Source of the DNA: Bacteroidales bacterium
Lineage (GTDB): Bacteria; Bacteroidota; Bacteroidia; Bacteroidales; UBA932
Length of the DNA: 64,000 nucleotides
Direction: 5' to 3'
NCBI GenBank assembly: GCA_016281315.1
Contig: JAEEIJ010000058.1
Coordinates: 1 to 64,000 of the forward strand
Shown: positions 35,201-48,886 of the stretch, one piece after another
How positions within the stretch are numbered: position 1 is the stretch's first letter
Layout: each line of letters opens with the position of its first letter
Notes under the pieces: generated by a model
Seen by the model: the letters and a program-made list of their open reading frames with translations, nothing else
What the model was told of the DNA's origin: nothing
Database searches by the model: none
Program-made: the position numbers and the translations under genes

Positions 35201-36244
35201 TTACAACCGCTTCCGGGCGTAGGCCGCCGTGAGGCGGAAGGTCTTTTTGCCGGAGGAGGGCGCCTCGAAGAGGGCGTCGGCCATAATCTTTTCGCAGATG
35301 CTGCGAAGGCCGCGCGCACCCAGCTTGTTCTTGATGGAGGTATCCACGATGATATCCAGCACTTCCGGGTCGATGACGAGTTTCATCCCGTCCAGTTCGA
35401 ACATCTTCTTGTACTGGCGCAGGAGGGCGTTTTTGGGCTCCGTGAGGATGCGCTTCAGGGAATCGCGGTCCAACTGGTCCAGGTAGGTAACAACCGGAAG
35501 ACGGCCCACGATTTCCGGAATGAGTCCGTAGGCGCGGAGATCCGAAGCCTCCACATATTCCAGGAGATTGTCCTTGGAGATTCGTTCCTTTTCCTCCGCG
35601 TTGAAGCCGATGATCTGGGTATTCTTCCTTAGGGCGATGTGCCGCTCGATGCCCTCGAAGGCACCGCCGCAGATGAACAGGATGTTCTGCGTATTCACGT
35701 GGATGAACTCCTGCTCCGGGTGCTTGCGGCCGCCCTGCGGGGGCACGTTCACCACACTCCCCTCCAGGAGTTTCAGCAGGCCCTGCTGCACGCCCTCGCC
35801 GGAAACGTCGCGCGTGATGGACGGATTGTCGCTCTTGCGGGCGATCTTGTCTATTTCGTCGATGAAGACGATGCCGCACTCCGCCAGGGGGACGTTGTAA
35901 TCGGCCTCCTGAAGCAGGCGCGTGAGGAGACTCTCCACGTCTTCGCCCACATAGCCCGCCTCCGTGAGCACCGTCGCGTCCACGATGGTGAAAGGCACGG
36001 CCAGCATCCGGGCGATGGTCCTCGCGAGGAGCGTCTTTCCCGTACCGGTGGGGCCGACGAGAAGGATATTGCTCTTCTCCAGCTCCACGTCATCCTCCGA
36101 GACGCGGTCGATCAGATTGTGCTGCAGGCGTTTGTAGTGGTTGTACACCGCCACCGAGAGCACTTTCTTCGCGCGGTCCTGGCCGATGACATACTGGTCC
36201 AGGTAGGCCTTTATCTCGGCCGGTTTGGGGGCGTTCTCGAACAT
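35201..36244 (-). CDS. clpX: ClpX unfoldase lacking the N-terminal zinc domain
   Basis: A 347-residue AAA+ ATPase that feeds proteins to ClpP. It begins [22 protein letters not shown], which is where the AAA+ core of ClpX starts; the zinc-binding domain (about 60 residues with four cysteines) is absent. Walker A GPTGTGKT (about 64-71), Walker [10 protein letters not shown], the pore loop AGYVGEDVE, and the sensor GARGLR are present. The start overlaps the clpP stop by one base (TGATG), and the frame upstream, up to 36313, has no cysteine. The loss is therefore real unless the assembly is wrong. Confidence 0.93.
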   Translation of the reverse strand: MFENAPKPAEIKAYLDQYVIGQDRAKKVLSVAVYNHYKRLQHNLIDRVSEDDVELEKSNILLVGPTGTGKTLLARTIARMLAVPFTIVDATVLTEAGYVGEDVESLLTRLLQEADYNVPLAECGIVFIDEIDKIARKSDNPSITRDVSGEGVQQGLLKLLEGSVVNVPPQGGRKHPEQEFIHVNTQNILFICGGAFEGIERHIALRKNTQIIGFNAEEKERISKDNLLEYVEASDLRAYGLIPEIVGRLPVVTYLDQLDRDSLKRILTEPKNALLRQYKKMFELDGMKLVIDPEVLDIIVDTSIKNKLGARGLRSICEKIMADALFEAPSSGKKTFRLTAAYARKRL

Positions 36245-36912
36245 CAGCGGTCCTTCTTGCGGAGGATTTCGTCCACCATCCCGTAATCCAGGGCTTCCTG
36301 GGCGGTCATCCAATAGTCCCGCTCTCCGTCCTTGGCCACCTTCTCATAGGGCTGGCCGCTGTGCTGGGCGATGATGTTGAAGAGTTCCGTGCGGGTTTTC
36401 TCAATCTCCTTGGCGGCGATGAGAATCTCCGTCGCCTGGCCCTGGGCACCGCCGAGGGGCTGGTGAATGAGCACGCGGGAGTGCGGCAGCGCGCTGCGCT
36501 TGCCCTTCTGCCCGGCGCACAGGAGCACCGAACCCATCGAGGCGGCCATTCCGGTGCAGACGGTGGCCACATCGGGCTGCACGAGCTGCATCGTGTCGTA
36601 AATGGCCAGGCCGCTGGTCACCTGACCGCCGGGGGTGTTCAGGTACAGGGTGATATCGGCCAGGGAATCCTGGGCCGCCAGGAACAGCAGCTGGGCCTGG
36701 ATGATGTTCGCCACGTCGTCGTCGATGGGCACGCCCAGGAAGATGATACGGTCCATCATCAGGCGGCTGAAGACGTCCATCTGGGCCACGTTCAGCTTAC
36801 GTTCCTCGGTAATGGTGGGGTTGATGTAGCCGTCCACCACGGAGGTGTAACGGGAAAGGGTGGTGGAGGAGATTCCCCGGCCTTTCACGGCGTATTTCTC
36901 GAAATCGTTCAT
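36244..36912 (-). CDS. clpP: ATP-dependent Clp protease proteolytic subunit
   Basis: A 222-residue serine protease that forms the ClpP barrel. [11 protein letters not shown] holds the catalytic serine, [13 protein letters not shown] the histidine, and the ERDYWM region the aspartate. The N-terminus [17 protein letters not shown] is long, similar to that of other Bacteroidota. It is one base after the trigger factor gene and overlaps clpX, an order (tig-clpP-clpX) found in most bacteria. Confidence 0.97.
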   Translation of the reverse strand: MNDFEKYAVKGRGISSTTLSRYTSVVDGYINPTITEERKLNVAQMDVFSRLMMDRIIFLGVPIDDDVANIIQAQLLFLAAQDSLADITLYLNTPGGQVTSGLAIYDTMQLVQPDVATVCTGMAASMGSVLLCAGQKGKRSALPHSRVLIHQPLGGAQGQATEILIAAKEIEKTRTELFNIIAQHSGQPYEKVAKDGERDYWMTAQEALDYGMVDEILRKKDR

Positions 36913-36913
36913 C

Positions 36914-38230
36914 TTATTTCAGTTCACGGAATTTGTCCATAGAAATCTTCTTGGGCTGGAGGGTGACCTCCTCGCGCACCTTGGCGATGGCGATGTTGTC
37001 CTCGCACTGCTCCTCCAGGCGGCGGTACTGGTTCTGGTCCTGCAGCATATTCTCTGCGGAAGAATCGATGAGGTTCTGCGGCACACCGGCCATCCCGTAC
37101 ATCGCATACTGGTAGGCCACATAGGACTTGGCGGCATTCAGAATGTCCTCACGGGAGACCTTGAGGCCGAACTTCTGCATAATGGTGCCGCGGATGAGCT
37201 GCCACTTGAAGTCCTCGATGAAGGCGGGGAACTGCTTCTCCACGTCCTCCGCGCTGAACTTCCCTTCGTTGGCATAGACGAGCCAGCGTTTGAGGAAGGC
37301 TTCCGGAAGCTCGGGGTTCACTTTCTTCATATAGTAGGCGCGGACATCGGCCCCGAAACGGTAATTGGCTTCCTGCTCGTGGGAGGCCTTGATGCGCTCC
37401 TCGATCTTCGCTTCGAAGCCGGCGGCGTCTTTCACCTCGCCGGGGCCGAAGATTTTGTCGTAGGTCTCCTGGTTTTCCTCTGCGGCCACGAAGGTCTTCA
37501 CGTTCACCACGGTGAAGGTAAAGAGCGGGTTCAGGGAGGCCAGCCGGCCTTTGTCCACCTTGAGCATCGCGGCGCGGTCCGTCTCATTCGGGAAGGCGGC
37601 GTTCACGTCCAGCTGGAAGCTTTCGCCGGCCTTCTTGCCGATGAAAGCGCCGCGGGCTTCTTCCGCCACGTGGGAAATGCTCACGTACACGCCTTCGGCC
37701 TTGTGGCCTTCACCCTCGATATCGGCCACGATGTAGTCGTTCTCTCCGGCCTTCTCCCCTTCCTGAAGGGAACCGTACTGCTGGAGCAGCTGCTCCTTCT
37801 GGGCCTTCTTCTCTGCGGCGGTGATGTTGATGTCGTAGTAGACGATCTTGTCTTCCTTGTTCACCTCGAAGGCCATCTCCGGGGTCTGGGCGATGTCGAA
37901 CTTGAAGGTGAAATCCTCGCCCTTCTTCCAGGACAGCTGGGGCTGGTCCTCGCTGGGCATCGGTTCGCCCACGATGCGGATCTTTTCGTCCTTGATGAAC
38001 TTGTCCAGGGAATCTCCCACCAGACCGTTCACGCTTTCGTAGAGGCACTGGTCTCCGTACATCCGCTCGATGAGGCTTATCGGGGCCATTCCACGGCGGA
38101 AACCTTTGATGTCGGCCTTGCGGCGGTATTCGTTCAGGCGCTTGTGGAGCGCCTCCGCGTAGTCTGCGGCTGCAATCTCGATGGTTAACTGGTAGTTCAG
38201 GGCATCGGCCTGTTTCTTGGTAACTTTCAT
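36914..38230 (-). CDS. tig: Trigger factor (ribosome-associated chaperone)
   Basis: A 438-residue chaperone with a ribosome-binding N-terminal domain (about 1-145, [18 protein letters not shown] includes the GFRxGxxP ribosome-docking signature), a small weakly conserved FKBP-type domain (about 155-235) and an elongated helical C-terminal part. It stands upstream of clpP and clpX. The start is 12 bases after the pgpH stop. Confidence 0.93.
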   Translation of the reverse strand: MKVTKKQADALNYQLTIEIAAADYAEALHKRLNEYRRKADIKGFRRGMAPISLIERMYGDQCLYESVNGLVGDSLDKFIKDEKIRIVGEPMPSEDQPQLSWKKGEDFTFKFDIAQTPEMAFEVNKEDKIVYYDINITAAEKKAQKEQLLQQYGSLQEGEKAGENDYIVADIEGEGHKAEGVYVSISHVAEEARGAFIGKKAGESFQLDVNAAFPNETDRAAMLKVDKGRLASLNPLFTFTVVNVKTFVAAEENQETYDKIFGPGEVKDAAGFEAKIEERIKASHEQEANYRFGADVRAYYMKKVNPELPEAFLKRWLVYANEGKFSAEDVEKQFPAFIEDFKWQLIRGTIMQKFGLKVSREDILNAAKSYVAYQYAMYGMAGVPQNLIDSSAENMLQDQNQYRRLEEQCEDNIAIAKVREEVTLQPKKISMDKFRELK

Positions 38231-38242
38231 AATATCAATTTT

Positions 38243-42322
<4,080 letters not shown>

Positions 42323-42327
42323 TCGTA

Positions 42328-42335
42328 CAAAAATA
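42328..42335 (-). promoter_or_regulatory. -7 element of gyrB
   Basis: The minus strand reads TATTTTTG, a full match, 25 bases before the ATG at 42302. Confidence 0.6.
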
Positions 42336-42367
42336 CGAAAAAATATGATAAAAAACAAGGGGTTCTT

Positions 42368-43978
42368 CTACATATTCCAAGTGGCTCCCGCCGTGAAATA
42401 AATTCCCTTTTCCGCGTAGAAAGGATTGCGCTGAATCACCTGGCAGAGGATGTTCCCCACGCGCAGCCAGAGACCCAGACGACGGGACTGCATCAGTTCC
42501 GCGCTCAGGCCCAGGTCGAAATAGCCGGGAAGGATTGCATCGGGCGCGAAACGCGGCGAGGAGGCGTCCAGGGTGACGCCGGCCTTCAGGCGCTCGCCCC
42601 ATTTGTAGAAGGCACTGAAGTCTCCCGTGATGGCCGCCGGGCGGAACAGGGTGTCGTCGGCCAGTGCCGTCCCCATCCTGCTGTGCTTGAAAGTTACGCT
42701 GCCGTCGATATCGATGGGGGCCGATGTCCACCCGGCCTGCAGCGTGGCATAAATCTGCCGCAGGTCCTCCACGAAGCCGAAGTAAGGCTCTCCGGCCTTA
42801 TAGCCGGGGAGAAGGGCGTGCGTGGTGAGCAGATATCCGCCCTTCACGCTGTAGTGGAAGCGGGAAGCCAGCTGGCCGCCCAGCCCCACCGAGATGTTCA
42901 TCCGGTCCACGGTGTTGTCCATATAATCCTGGCTGTAGGCGAGGAAAGGATTGGTGTCGATGAGGTCCGAATAGATCATCGGCCTGTCGCCGCCCGTGAT
43001 GGCGGCTTTGAGGACCAGCTTGTCCGGAATCAGCGTCACGCGGGCCCGCACGTCCGGGAAGAACGTGCCGGAAGGCGTGGGATAGAAAGTCTTTTCCTGC
43101 CGGATGAGCAGCCCCAGTTTGACACCGATCTCCAGGTCCAGCTTATCCTGCGTGATGAGGAAGCGCGGAGCGGCCGAGAGAAGGACCATCGTGGTGCGGA
43201 AGGCGGTGAGCGTCTCCACGCCCGCGTTGATGCGCATATTGTACTCCTTCATCTTGGTGGCCACATAACCGTTCGTGACGGTGTGCACTTCCCGGTTGTC
43301 GCCCACCCAGAGCCAGGAGAAACGGGTGGAAACCTCATACGGGACCGCGGCCAGGTGGTCGCTGCCCAGACGGGCCTTCAGCTGAATCTTGTTATTGGAG
43401 AAATCACCCTGGGTGACGTGCCGGGCCAGGATGTTCTGGTAGCGGAGGTCTGCGCTGAAAACGCCGCCCTCCCAGGCCCAGAGAAGGTCCGTGCCGATGG
43501 TGGAACGCGCATCGAGGCCGTTCCAGGCGGTGCCGTCCTTCGTCAGGAAGTTCTCTGCATTCAGGGCGATGTTATGGTAGCGGCCGATGTAGGAGTGATG
43601 GTCTCCAAAGACACCCAGGCGGACGTTTTTCTTCTGGAGGGGCATCCAGACGGCCGAGAGCTCCGGCCGGAAAGTGAAGCCCAGGCCGGCGCGGGCGTAG
43701 AGCGTGGCCTCCCCCGTGGCGCGGGGAATGGGACGCGGCTGCACCAGGTAAGGCGTGAACTCATAGGCGCCCTGGTAGGGCGTCTCCTTCACGGAGTAAT
43801 CGAAATCCAGGTTGAACCGGTACACGGAATCCGGCACGGGAAGCAGCTGGGCGGGCTTTTCGATGCCGCCGGCCTCCCGGGTGTAGGAGTTCGTGACCTC
43901 CACTGTGGGATTCAGGTTCTGGGCAAAGGCGGCAGCGCTCACCAGCAGCGCGGCGGCCGATATGACGGTCTTTCTCAT
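42368..43978 (-). CDS. Outer-membrane beta-barrel protein
   Basis: A 536-residue protein with a signal peptide (AAFAQ at about 16-20), followed by many short alternating polar/hydrophobic strands with aromatic girdles. It ends in IYFTAGATWNM, with the last aromatic residue second from the end. It resembles the beta-barrel portion of TonB-dependent receptors but has no plug. The upstream TPR gene ends 5 bases before its start, so the two products probably work together, perhaps in envelope assembly. Confidence 0.78.
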   Translation of the reverse strand: MRKTVISAAALLVSAAAFAQNLNPTVEVTNSYTREAGGIEKPAQLLPVPDSVYRFNLDFDYSVKETPYQGAYEFTPYLVQPRPIPRATGEATLYARAGLGFTFRPELSAVWMPLQKKNVRLGVFGDHHSYIGRYHNIALNAENFLTKDGTAWNGLDARSTIGTDLLWAWEGGVFSADLRYQNILARHVTQGDFSNNKIQLKARLGSDHLAAVPYEVSTRFSWLWVGDNREVHTVTNGYVATKMKEYNMRINAGVETLTAFRTTMVLLSAAPRFLITQDKLDLEIGVKLGLLIRQEKTFYPTPSGTFFPDVRARVTLIPDKLVLKAAITGGDRPMIYSDLIDTNPFLAYSQDYMDNTVDRMNISVGLGGQLASRFHYSVKGGYLLTTHALLPGYKAGEPYFGFVEDLRQIYATLQAGWTSAPIDIDGSVTFKHSRMGTALADDTLFRPAAITGDFSAFYKWGERLKAGVTLDASSPRFAPDAILPGYFDLGLSAELMQSRRLGLWLRVGNILCQVIQRNPFYAEKGIYFTAGATWNM

Positions 43979-43983
43979 TTCCT

Positions 43984-46914
43984 CTACAGTTTACTCATTC
44001 TCAGCGCCACCTGGTCCAGGACGTCGTCCTGCGCGCCGGTGGGCGTGTAGCCGGAGCGGATGCTCTCGAAGGTAGCGCGGGCCTGGCTGTCCTGCCCCTG
44101 CTCCATAAAGGCGTCTCCCAGCACGATGAAGGCCTTGGCCAGCCAGTAGTTCTGGCCGCCGGCCTTCTCTGCGAAGGCGTACACCATATTCTGCACCGAG
44201 GCGAAATCGGCCCGGTCGAAACGGTCCTGGATGAGCAGATACGAAGCCTCCGCCCCTTCCGCGGTGGATGCCTTCTGCGCCAGCTCTTCCAGCAGCGGAA
44301 GGGCTTCGCTGCGGCGTCCGGCGGCCAGGAGCGACTTCGCGCTCACATACTGCGCCTCCCGCTTGACGGATTCCTCCAGCGGCTTCTGGGACAGCACCAC
44401 CCGGGCGGCGGCCAGGGCGTCCTCCCACTGGCTGGAACGGTAGGCCGTGTGCATCAGACCCAGACGCGCCAGGAGGCGGTTCTGGTCCAGCTTGGCGTCG
44501 GATTCCAGCTGCAGATAGGACCTGTAGGCCTTGCCGTAATTACCCAGCGCTTCCTGCAGAGTAGCGTACTGCAACAGGGCGCTTTCCGCCAGCGCGCCTT
44601 CCAGGCCCTTGTCCAGGGCTTCGCGGTAATAATCGGCCGCCAGTTCGCGGTTGCCGCTGTGGCGGTAGCATTCGGCCAGATAGAAATGCGCCTTGGCGGC
44701 GTTGGCCGGCTTGGCATACTTCTCCAGATAGGACTGCAGGGTGGCCTGCGCCTTGGCATAGTCACCGCTCATATAGAGTTGCTCCGCGCTGGCGAAGTAC
44801 ACGTCCTCCTTCTGGGTTTCGGTGCGGGCCACGTTGCCGCCCAGACCGTCCACATAGGAGATATAGGCCTCCGGATCCTCCCGGGTGCGGTAGATGGCCT
44901 CGATGGCGAGGAGGGCGTCCTCCGCGTATTCGCCGCCGCCGGCCACTACCTGCTTGTAGCACTCCAGGGCGTCGTCCGAACGGCCTTCGTTGCGGGCGAT
45001 CATTCCCAGTTCCAGCAGGGATTTCGCCGCCAGGGACGGATCCTTCGTGGTGCTCTGCAGCGTGCTGAAGGTCTTCACAGCCGCGGCGTCGTTTTTCAGG
45101 GCCACATAGGAGCGTCCCAGTTCATAGAGGGATTCGCCGTAATAGGGAGCGTCCGGGCTGGCGAGCAGCGCGGGCTCCAGAATGCGCATCTTCTCCCTTT
45201 CCTCGCCCAGCAGGCCGTTCGCAACGGCGGCGCGGAGGCGCGGATACAGGTTGTTGGCATCCGGGTAATCCTTCATCTGTTTCTCATAGGCCTTCACGGC
45301 CGAGCGGTAATCTCCGCTGAAGAAATGGCAGTCCGCCAGGCGCGTCTGGGCATCGGCCCCCTGAGAGGGATTCTGACCGCTCAGATAGGTCCCGAACCAC
45401 CTCACCGCCTGGGCGTAATTCGCTTCCTTGAAATAAGTATAGGCCAGCTGATAGGGAATCTCCCGGCCTTCCGCGTCGAAGGCCAGCGCCTGCTGGTTGT
45501 ACAGTTCCGTGAGGTTGCCGCGGGCTTCCTCGTACTTCCCGTCGCGGTAGAGGGCTTCCGACAGATAATAGCGGGCCAGCTGATTGAAGGGGTCCTTGCG
45601 ATCGCTGAAATAGGCCGCTGCCTTGAGGCGCACGGCGGCAGCGCGCCAGGAGCCCGCCTCCATCAGTTCGCGGGCCCGGAGGAAGTAGGCCTTCATATAG
45701 TTGGACTTCATCGACGGAAGCAGTTCGTCAATGTGGTCGTAGGCATCCACGGCCGCCTCGTAATTATGCTCCTGAAGGGCCGCCATGGCCATATAGGAGT
45801 AAATCTGATCGCCTTTCTGCTTGGTTCCGTACAGCTCCAGGTAATCCTTGAACGGGGCGGTGTTGCGGCCCAGGTCGAAGGCCAGTTTGGCGTAATTGAA
45901 ATAGGCGTCTTCAGTGATGGGGGCCGAATAAGTGAGGTCCGACGCCTGCTTGAAAGCATCCTGCGCCGCCACCTTGTTCTTGAGACGGATGTAGCTGTAG
46001 CCCAGCTGGTAGGCGGCTACCTGGCCCAGGGAGTCCGTCAGTTCGCCCATCTGGGTGAAGTGGTCCACGGCGCCCTGCCAGTCCTCTGCCTGATAGTTGA
46101 TCTGGCCGGCGAAGAAATGATCCCCCCGGCTGGGATTTTCCAGCGCGTGGCGGTTATAATACTCCCGCGCCAGTTCCGGATGGCCCGTCACCAGGAAACT
46201 CTCGCCCATAATGCGGCCGAGGTGCGGCTTGCGGTCTTCCGGAACGGTGGCATAAAGGGCCTCTCCGTTCTCCACCACATACTCGTAGTCTTTCTTATTG
46301 AAGCGGCATTCCAGCAGATAGTACTGCGAGAGCTGGCCGAAGCGGCTGTCCTTGGCCGCCAGGGAGAACCACTCCTCCGCCTTGTCGAAATCGGCCTTCG
46401 AATAGGCCATATAGCCCAGCTGATAAAAGGACGGGGCCGTATAGGCCGAATAGGGCAGCCCCAGCGCCCTCCCGAAGCATTCCCGGGCGCGTTCCTCGTT
46501 CCCCAGTTCGTAGGCGCAGTAACCGGTTTTGTAGGTGTACTCCGCCAGCTGCGAGCCGTACAGGGACTTGGGGTCGATGGCGTCCAGCTGCTCCAGGGCC
46601 TGGGGGTAATCCCCCTTGTCGAAGAAGTTCTGGGCCAGTTTATAACGCACCTGCGGCGCCACGGGGCTCTCCGGGTTCCCGAGGAGGAAAAAGCGGGCCT
46701 GGGCCTCCGCATTGTCCGTGCGCATCTGCAGGGTGCAGAGCGTTTTCCACGCCAGGGCTTCCTGGCTGTCCTGCCCGTCCAGCAGACGCAGCACTTCGCG
46801 GTACATTCCCGCCCGGTATAACGTATTGACCTGTTGCCAGTCCTGAGCCGTCGCCGCCGTCTGCACCAGGAGCAGAACCAATGCGGCCGATAGGAGTTTT
46901 CTCATCTTTTCCAT
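43984..46914 (-). CDS. Large secreted tetratricopeptide repeat protein
   Basis: A 976-residue protein with a signal peptide (ATAQ at about 21-24) and TPR or TPR-like repeats along the whole length, with typical A-A-Y-Y and E/Q-A-L patterns (for example YPQALEQLDAIDP, DYAKAQATLQSYLEKY). It is exported to the periplasm or outer membrane inner face. The next gene is an outer-membrane barrel (5-base gap). Such pairs often form envelope scaffold complexes; the partner is not known. Confidence 0.85.
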   Translation of the reverse strand: MEKMRKLLSAALVLLLVQTAATAQDWQQVNTLYRAGMYREVLRLLDGQDSQEALAWKTLCTLQMRTDNAEAQARFFLLGNPESPVAPQVRYKLAQNFFDKGDYPQALEQLDAIDPKSLYGSQLAEYTYKTGYCAYELGNEERARECFGRALGLPYSAYTAPSFYQLGYMAYSKADFDKAEEWFSLAAKDSRFGQLSQYYLLECRFNKKDYEYVVENGEALYATVPEDRKPHLGRIMGESFLVTGHPELAREYYNRHALENPSRGDHFFAGQINYQAEDWQGAVDHFTQMGELTDSLGQVAAYQLGYSYIRLKNKVAAQDAFKQASDLTYSAPITEDAYFNYAKLAFDLGRNTAPFKDYLELYGTKQKGDQIYSYMAMAALQEHNYEAAVDAYDHIDELLPSMKSNYMKAYFLRARELMEAGSWRAAAVRLKAAAYFSDRKDPFNQLARYYLSEALYRDGKYEEARGNLTELYNQQALAFDAEGREIPYQLAYTYFKEANYAQAVRWFGTYLSGQNPSQGADAQTRLADCHFFSGDYRSAVKAYEKQMKDYPDANNLYPRLRAAVANGLLGEEREKMRILEPALLASPDAPYYGESLYELGRSYVALKNDAAAVKTFSTLQSTTKDPSLAAKSLLELGMIARNEGRSDDALECYKQVVAGGGEYAEDALLAIEAIYRTREDPEAYISYVDGLGGNVARTETQKEDVYFASAEQLYMSGDYAKAQATLQSYLEKYAKPANAAKAHFYLAECYRHSGNRELAADYYREALDKGLEGALAESALLQYATLQEALGNYGKAYRSYLQLESDAKLDQNRLLARLGLMHTAYRSSQWEDALAAARVVLSQKPLEESVKREAQYVSAKSLLAAGRRSEALPLLEELAQKASTAEGAEASYLLIQDRFDRADFASVQNMVYAFAEKAGGQNYWLAKAFIVLGDAFMEQGQDSQARATFESIRSGYTPTGAQDDVLDQVALRMSKL

Positions 46915-46921
46915 TATTTGA

Positions 46922-46929
46922 CAAATTTA
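46922..46929 (-). promoter_or_regulatory. -7 element of the TPR gene
   Basis: The minus strand reads TAAATTTG, 7 bases before the ATG at 46914. Confidence 0.55.
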
Positions 46930-46944
46930 CTAAAAAAATCTGAT

Positions 46945-46952
46945 TATCTTTG
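46945..46952 (+). promoter_or_regulatory. -7 element of the FtsE-like gene
   Basis: TATCTTTG, a full match, 21 bases before the ATG at 46974. It excludes the longer reading frame that would begin at 46950. Confidence 0.6.
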
Positions 46953-46973
46953 TCTAAATTTGGATTTTACGCT

Positions 46974-47666
46974 ATGGAGCCCATCATTCATTTCAAGGAC
47001 GCAGATATCCTGAACGGAGAGAACGTAGTCATCTATTCGCTCAATATGGACATTATGCCCGGAGACTTCGTGTACATCGTGGGAAAAGTGGGTTCCGGAA
47101 AGACTTCCATCATCCGCACCGTCACGGCGGAAAACAAACTCCTCAAGGGGGAAGGATGCGCTTTCGGCTATAATCTCGTGGGCATCCCCAAACGGGAAAT
47201 CCCCTACCTCCGCCGCTGCCTGGGCGTGGTGTTCCAGGACTTCCAGCTCCTGACGGACCGCAGCGTGGAAGACAACCTGGAATTCGTCCTCCGGGCCACC
47301 GGCTGGAAGGACCGCCAGCTCATCGACCACCGCATCGGAGAGGTGCTGGAGGCCGTGGGAATGGGCACCAAGGCGCACAAGATGCCGCACCAGCTCTCCG
47401 GCGGCGAGCAGCAGCGCATCGCCATCGCGCGCGCCCTCCTGAACAAACCCTCGGTGATCCTGGCCGATGAACCCACCGGCAACCTGGACGGCGAAACCGC
47501 GGATGAAATCCTCCAGCTGCTGGTGGACCTGAACCACTCCGGCACCGCCATCGTGATGGTCACCCACAACCGGGCCATCTTCGAAAAGTACCCCGGCCGC
47601 GTATTCTCCTGCGTGAACGAGAGCTGCCACGAAGTGATTGACGAGGGCATCGACGTAACCCTATGA
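46974..47666 (+). CDS. ftsE: FtsE-like ABC transporter ATP-binding protein
   Basis: A 230-residue ABC ATPase: Walker [10 protein letters not shown] (about 36-44), QDFQLL Q-loop, signature [15 protein letters not shown] (about 135-149), Walker [13 protein letters not shown] and H-loop VTHNR. The size and the [11 protein letters not shown] region match FtsE, which with FtsX signals to cell wall hydrolases at division. No ftsX lies next to it; nth overlaps its end by 4 bases instead. LolD-type ATPases are the alternative. Confidence 0.82.
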   Translation: MEPIIHFKDADILNGENVVIYSLNMDIMPGDFVYIVGKVGSGKTSIIRTVTAENKLLKGEGCAFGYNLVGIPKREIPYLRRCLGVVFQDFQLLTDRSVEDNLEFVLRATGWKDRQLIDHRIGEVLEAVGMGTKAHKMPHQLSGGEQQRIAIARALLNKPSVILADEPTGNLDGETADEILQLLVDLNHSGTAIVMVTHNRAIFEKYPGRVFSCVNESCHEVIDEGIDVTL

Positions 47667-48304
47667 CCTTAAAGGACCGCTATTCTTCCATCATCGGCTG
47701 GTTCGCCGCCAACAAGCCCGTGGCGGAGAGCGAACTGCACTTTGCCAATCCGTTCCAGCTGCTGGTAGCGGTGATTTTGTCGGCCCAGTGCACCGACCGC
47801 CGCGTGAATCTGGTGACGCCGGCGCTGTTTGAGCGCTTCCCATCGGCCCGGTCATTAGCCGCCGCCTCCTTTGAAGACGTTTATGCGCTGGTGAAAAGCG
47901 TCTCCTACCCCAATGCCAAGGCACGCCACCTCATCGCAATGGCGCAGATGCTTGTTTCGGATTTCGGCGGCGAGGTTCCCTCGGATATCGATTCGCTGAT
48001 GCGCCTTCCCGGCGTGGGCCGGAAAACCGCCAACGTCATCGCTTCCATCGTCTATGACCAGCCGGTTATCGCCGTGGACACGCACGTGTTCCGTGTAGCC
48101 CACCGCCTGGGCCTCTCCCGCGGCGCCACGCCCTATGCCGTGGAGCAGGATCTGGAGCGGCACATCGAGCCCCGGCTTCGGCCCGTCGCCCATCACTGGT
48201 TCATCCTCCACGGCCGCTACGTCTGCACAGCCCGCTCGCCCAAATGCGCCGAGTGCCCGCTCACGGCCTGGTGCGCATCATTCCCGTCACTGTTCCGCGG
48301 CTAA
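47663..48304 (+). CDS. nth: Endonuclease III (bifunctional DNA glycosylase/AP lyase)
   Basis: A 213-residue DNA repair glycosylase for oxidised pyrimidines. The helix-hairpin-helix [12 protein letters not shown] (about 112-123) contains the catalytic lysine, VDTHVFRV the catalytic aspartate, and the C-terminus a 4Fe-4S site with cysteines in the C-x6-C-x2-C-x5-C spacing. The ATG overlaps the ftsE stop by 4 bases (ATGA). Confidence 0.95.
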   Translation: MTLKDRYSSIIGWFAANKPVAESELHFANPFQLLVAVILSAQCTDRRVNLVTPALFERFPSARSLAAASFEDVYALVKSVSYPNAKARHLIAMAQMLVSDFGGEVPSDIDSLMRLPGVGRKTANVIASIVYDQPVIAVDTHVFRVAHRLGLSRGATPYAVEQDLERHIEPRLRPVAHHWFILHGRYVCTARSPKCAECPLTAWCASFPSLFRG

Positions 48305-48341
48305 GCCAACACTATTCAAACCACCTTAAACACGCAGGAGT

Positions 48342-48444
48342 CAATCTTACCTCGGTTTCGAGGCCTAAATCAAGGTAAGATTGTCTTGCGAAACAATCTT
48401 ACCCCGGAAATAAGCCCATAATCAAGGAAAGATCGTCGCGGAAA
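48342..48444. repeat. Tandem duplication of a 51-52 base hairpin unit
   Basis: Unit 1 (48342-48393) and unit 2 (48394-48444) share CAATCTTACC(T/C)CGG at the start and ATCAAGG(T/A)AAGAT(T/C)GTC near the end. In unit 1, AATCTTACCT (48343-48352) pairs perfectly with AGGTAAGATT (48373-48382); in unit 2 the second arm has degraded. Confidence 0.8.
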
Positions 48445-48626
48445 GGAGATGAATCGCAGCATTTCCCGCATTTGTGGCCCTATGGTGGTGTTTTTTGCGG
48501 GCGTCAGCCCGCGGGCACCGCAACCCTTGAATCAATTCGTGCCACCCTGTTCCGCTGGGGCAGGAGATAACGCTGGATTATTGCACTGCGGCGGATGTGT
48601 CCGTCAGCCTTTTACCGGCCCGATTG

Positions 48627-48658
48627 TTTTGGGTGCGCCCCGCGGGCGCAGTCCAAAA
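48627..48658. repeat. GC-rich hairpin with A/T flanks
   Basis: TTTTGG, then GCGCCC, a CGC loop, GGGCGC, then CCAAAA; short internal bulges separate the two stems. The T tract is on the 5' side, so it is not a standard terminator on the plus strand. Confidence 0.6.
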
Positions 48659-48757
48659 TGATTGGGCAGCCAAGCCGTGAGGCGCGGCAGGGGGCGCAGC
48701 CCCGGGCACAACGCTCCCCTTTCCGCCACCCCTACTCCTCCACTCCTGAAAATCATT

Positions 48758-48885
48758 AAAGCACACTTTCCGCCTTCTACCCCCGGTCACCGTGCTTTAG
48801 AGCCCTGTTTTCCTCCCACTAGAGCACACTTCTCGCACTCTGAGAACGATTTCGTGCTTTAACGGAGGCCAGGCACCCGCACCCG
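48758..48885. repeat. Tandem pair of AAAGCAC/GTGCTTT hairpins
   Basis: Two successive units begin A(A/G)AGCACACTT and end CGTGCTTTA. The arms are complementary (AAAGCAC with GTGCTTT), with loops of about 25 bases that differ in sequence. The second unit ends shortly before the stop of the convergent THUMP-like gene. Confidence 0.65.
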
Positions 48886-48886
48886 T

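Larger units (their letters stand above)
48305..48886. other. Structured non-coding region between nth and the THUMP-like gene
   Basis: No credible gene in 582 bases. It holds, from left to right, a tandem pair of 51-52 base hairpin units (48342-48444), four GC-rich hairpins (GCGGGC/GCCCGC at 48497-48512, TTTTGG..GCGCCC/GGGCGC..CCAAAA at 48627-48658, GCCG/CGGC at 48674-48688, GGGGC/GCCCC at 48691-48703) and a tandem pair of AAAGCAC/GTGCTTT hairpins (48758-48885). Short ORFs here are GC artefacts with no conserved features. Confidence 0.7.

Noticed and set aside
36245-36313. An upstream extension of clpX that could restore the zinc domain
   Set aside because: The frame encodes 23 residues without cysteine and overlaps clpP; it does not resemble the ClpX zinc domain.
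44449-46821. A 790-codon open frame on the plus strand
   Set aside because: It is antisense to the TPR protein gene and has no recognisable domain; long antisense frames are expected at this GC content.
46950-46973. An earlier start for the FtsE-like protein
   Set aside because: The first codon would overlap the TATCTTTG promoter element; ATG 46974 fits both the promoter distance and the family N-terminus.
48449-48862. Short plus- and minus-strand ORFs in the non-coding region
   Set aside because: They run through hairpin arms, have proline/arginine-rich composition and no promoter or family resemblance.
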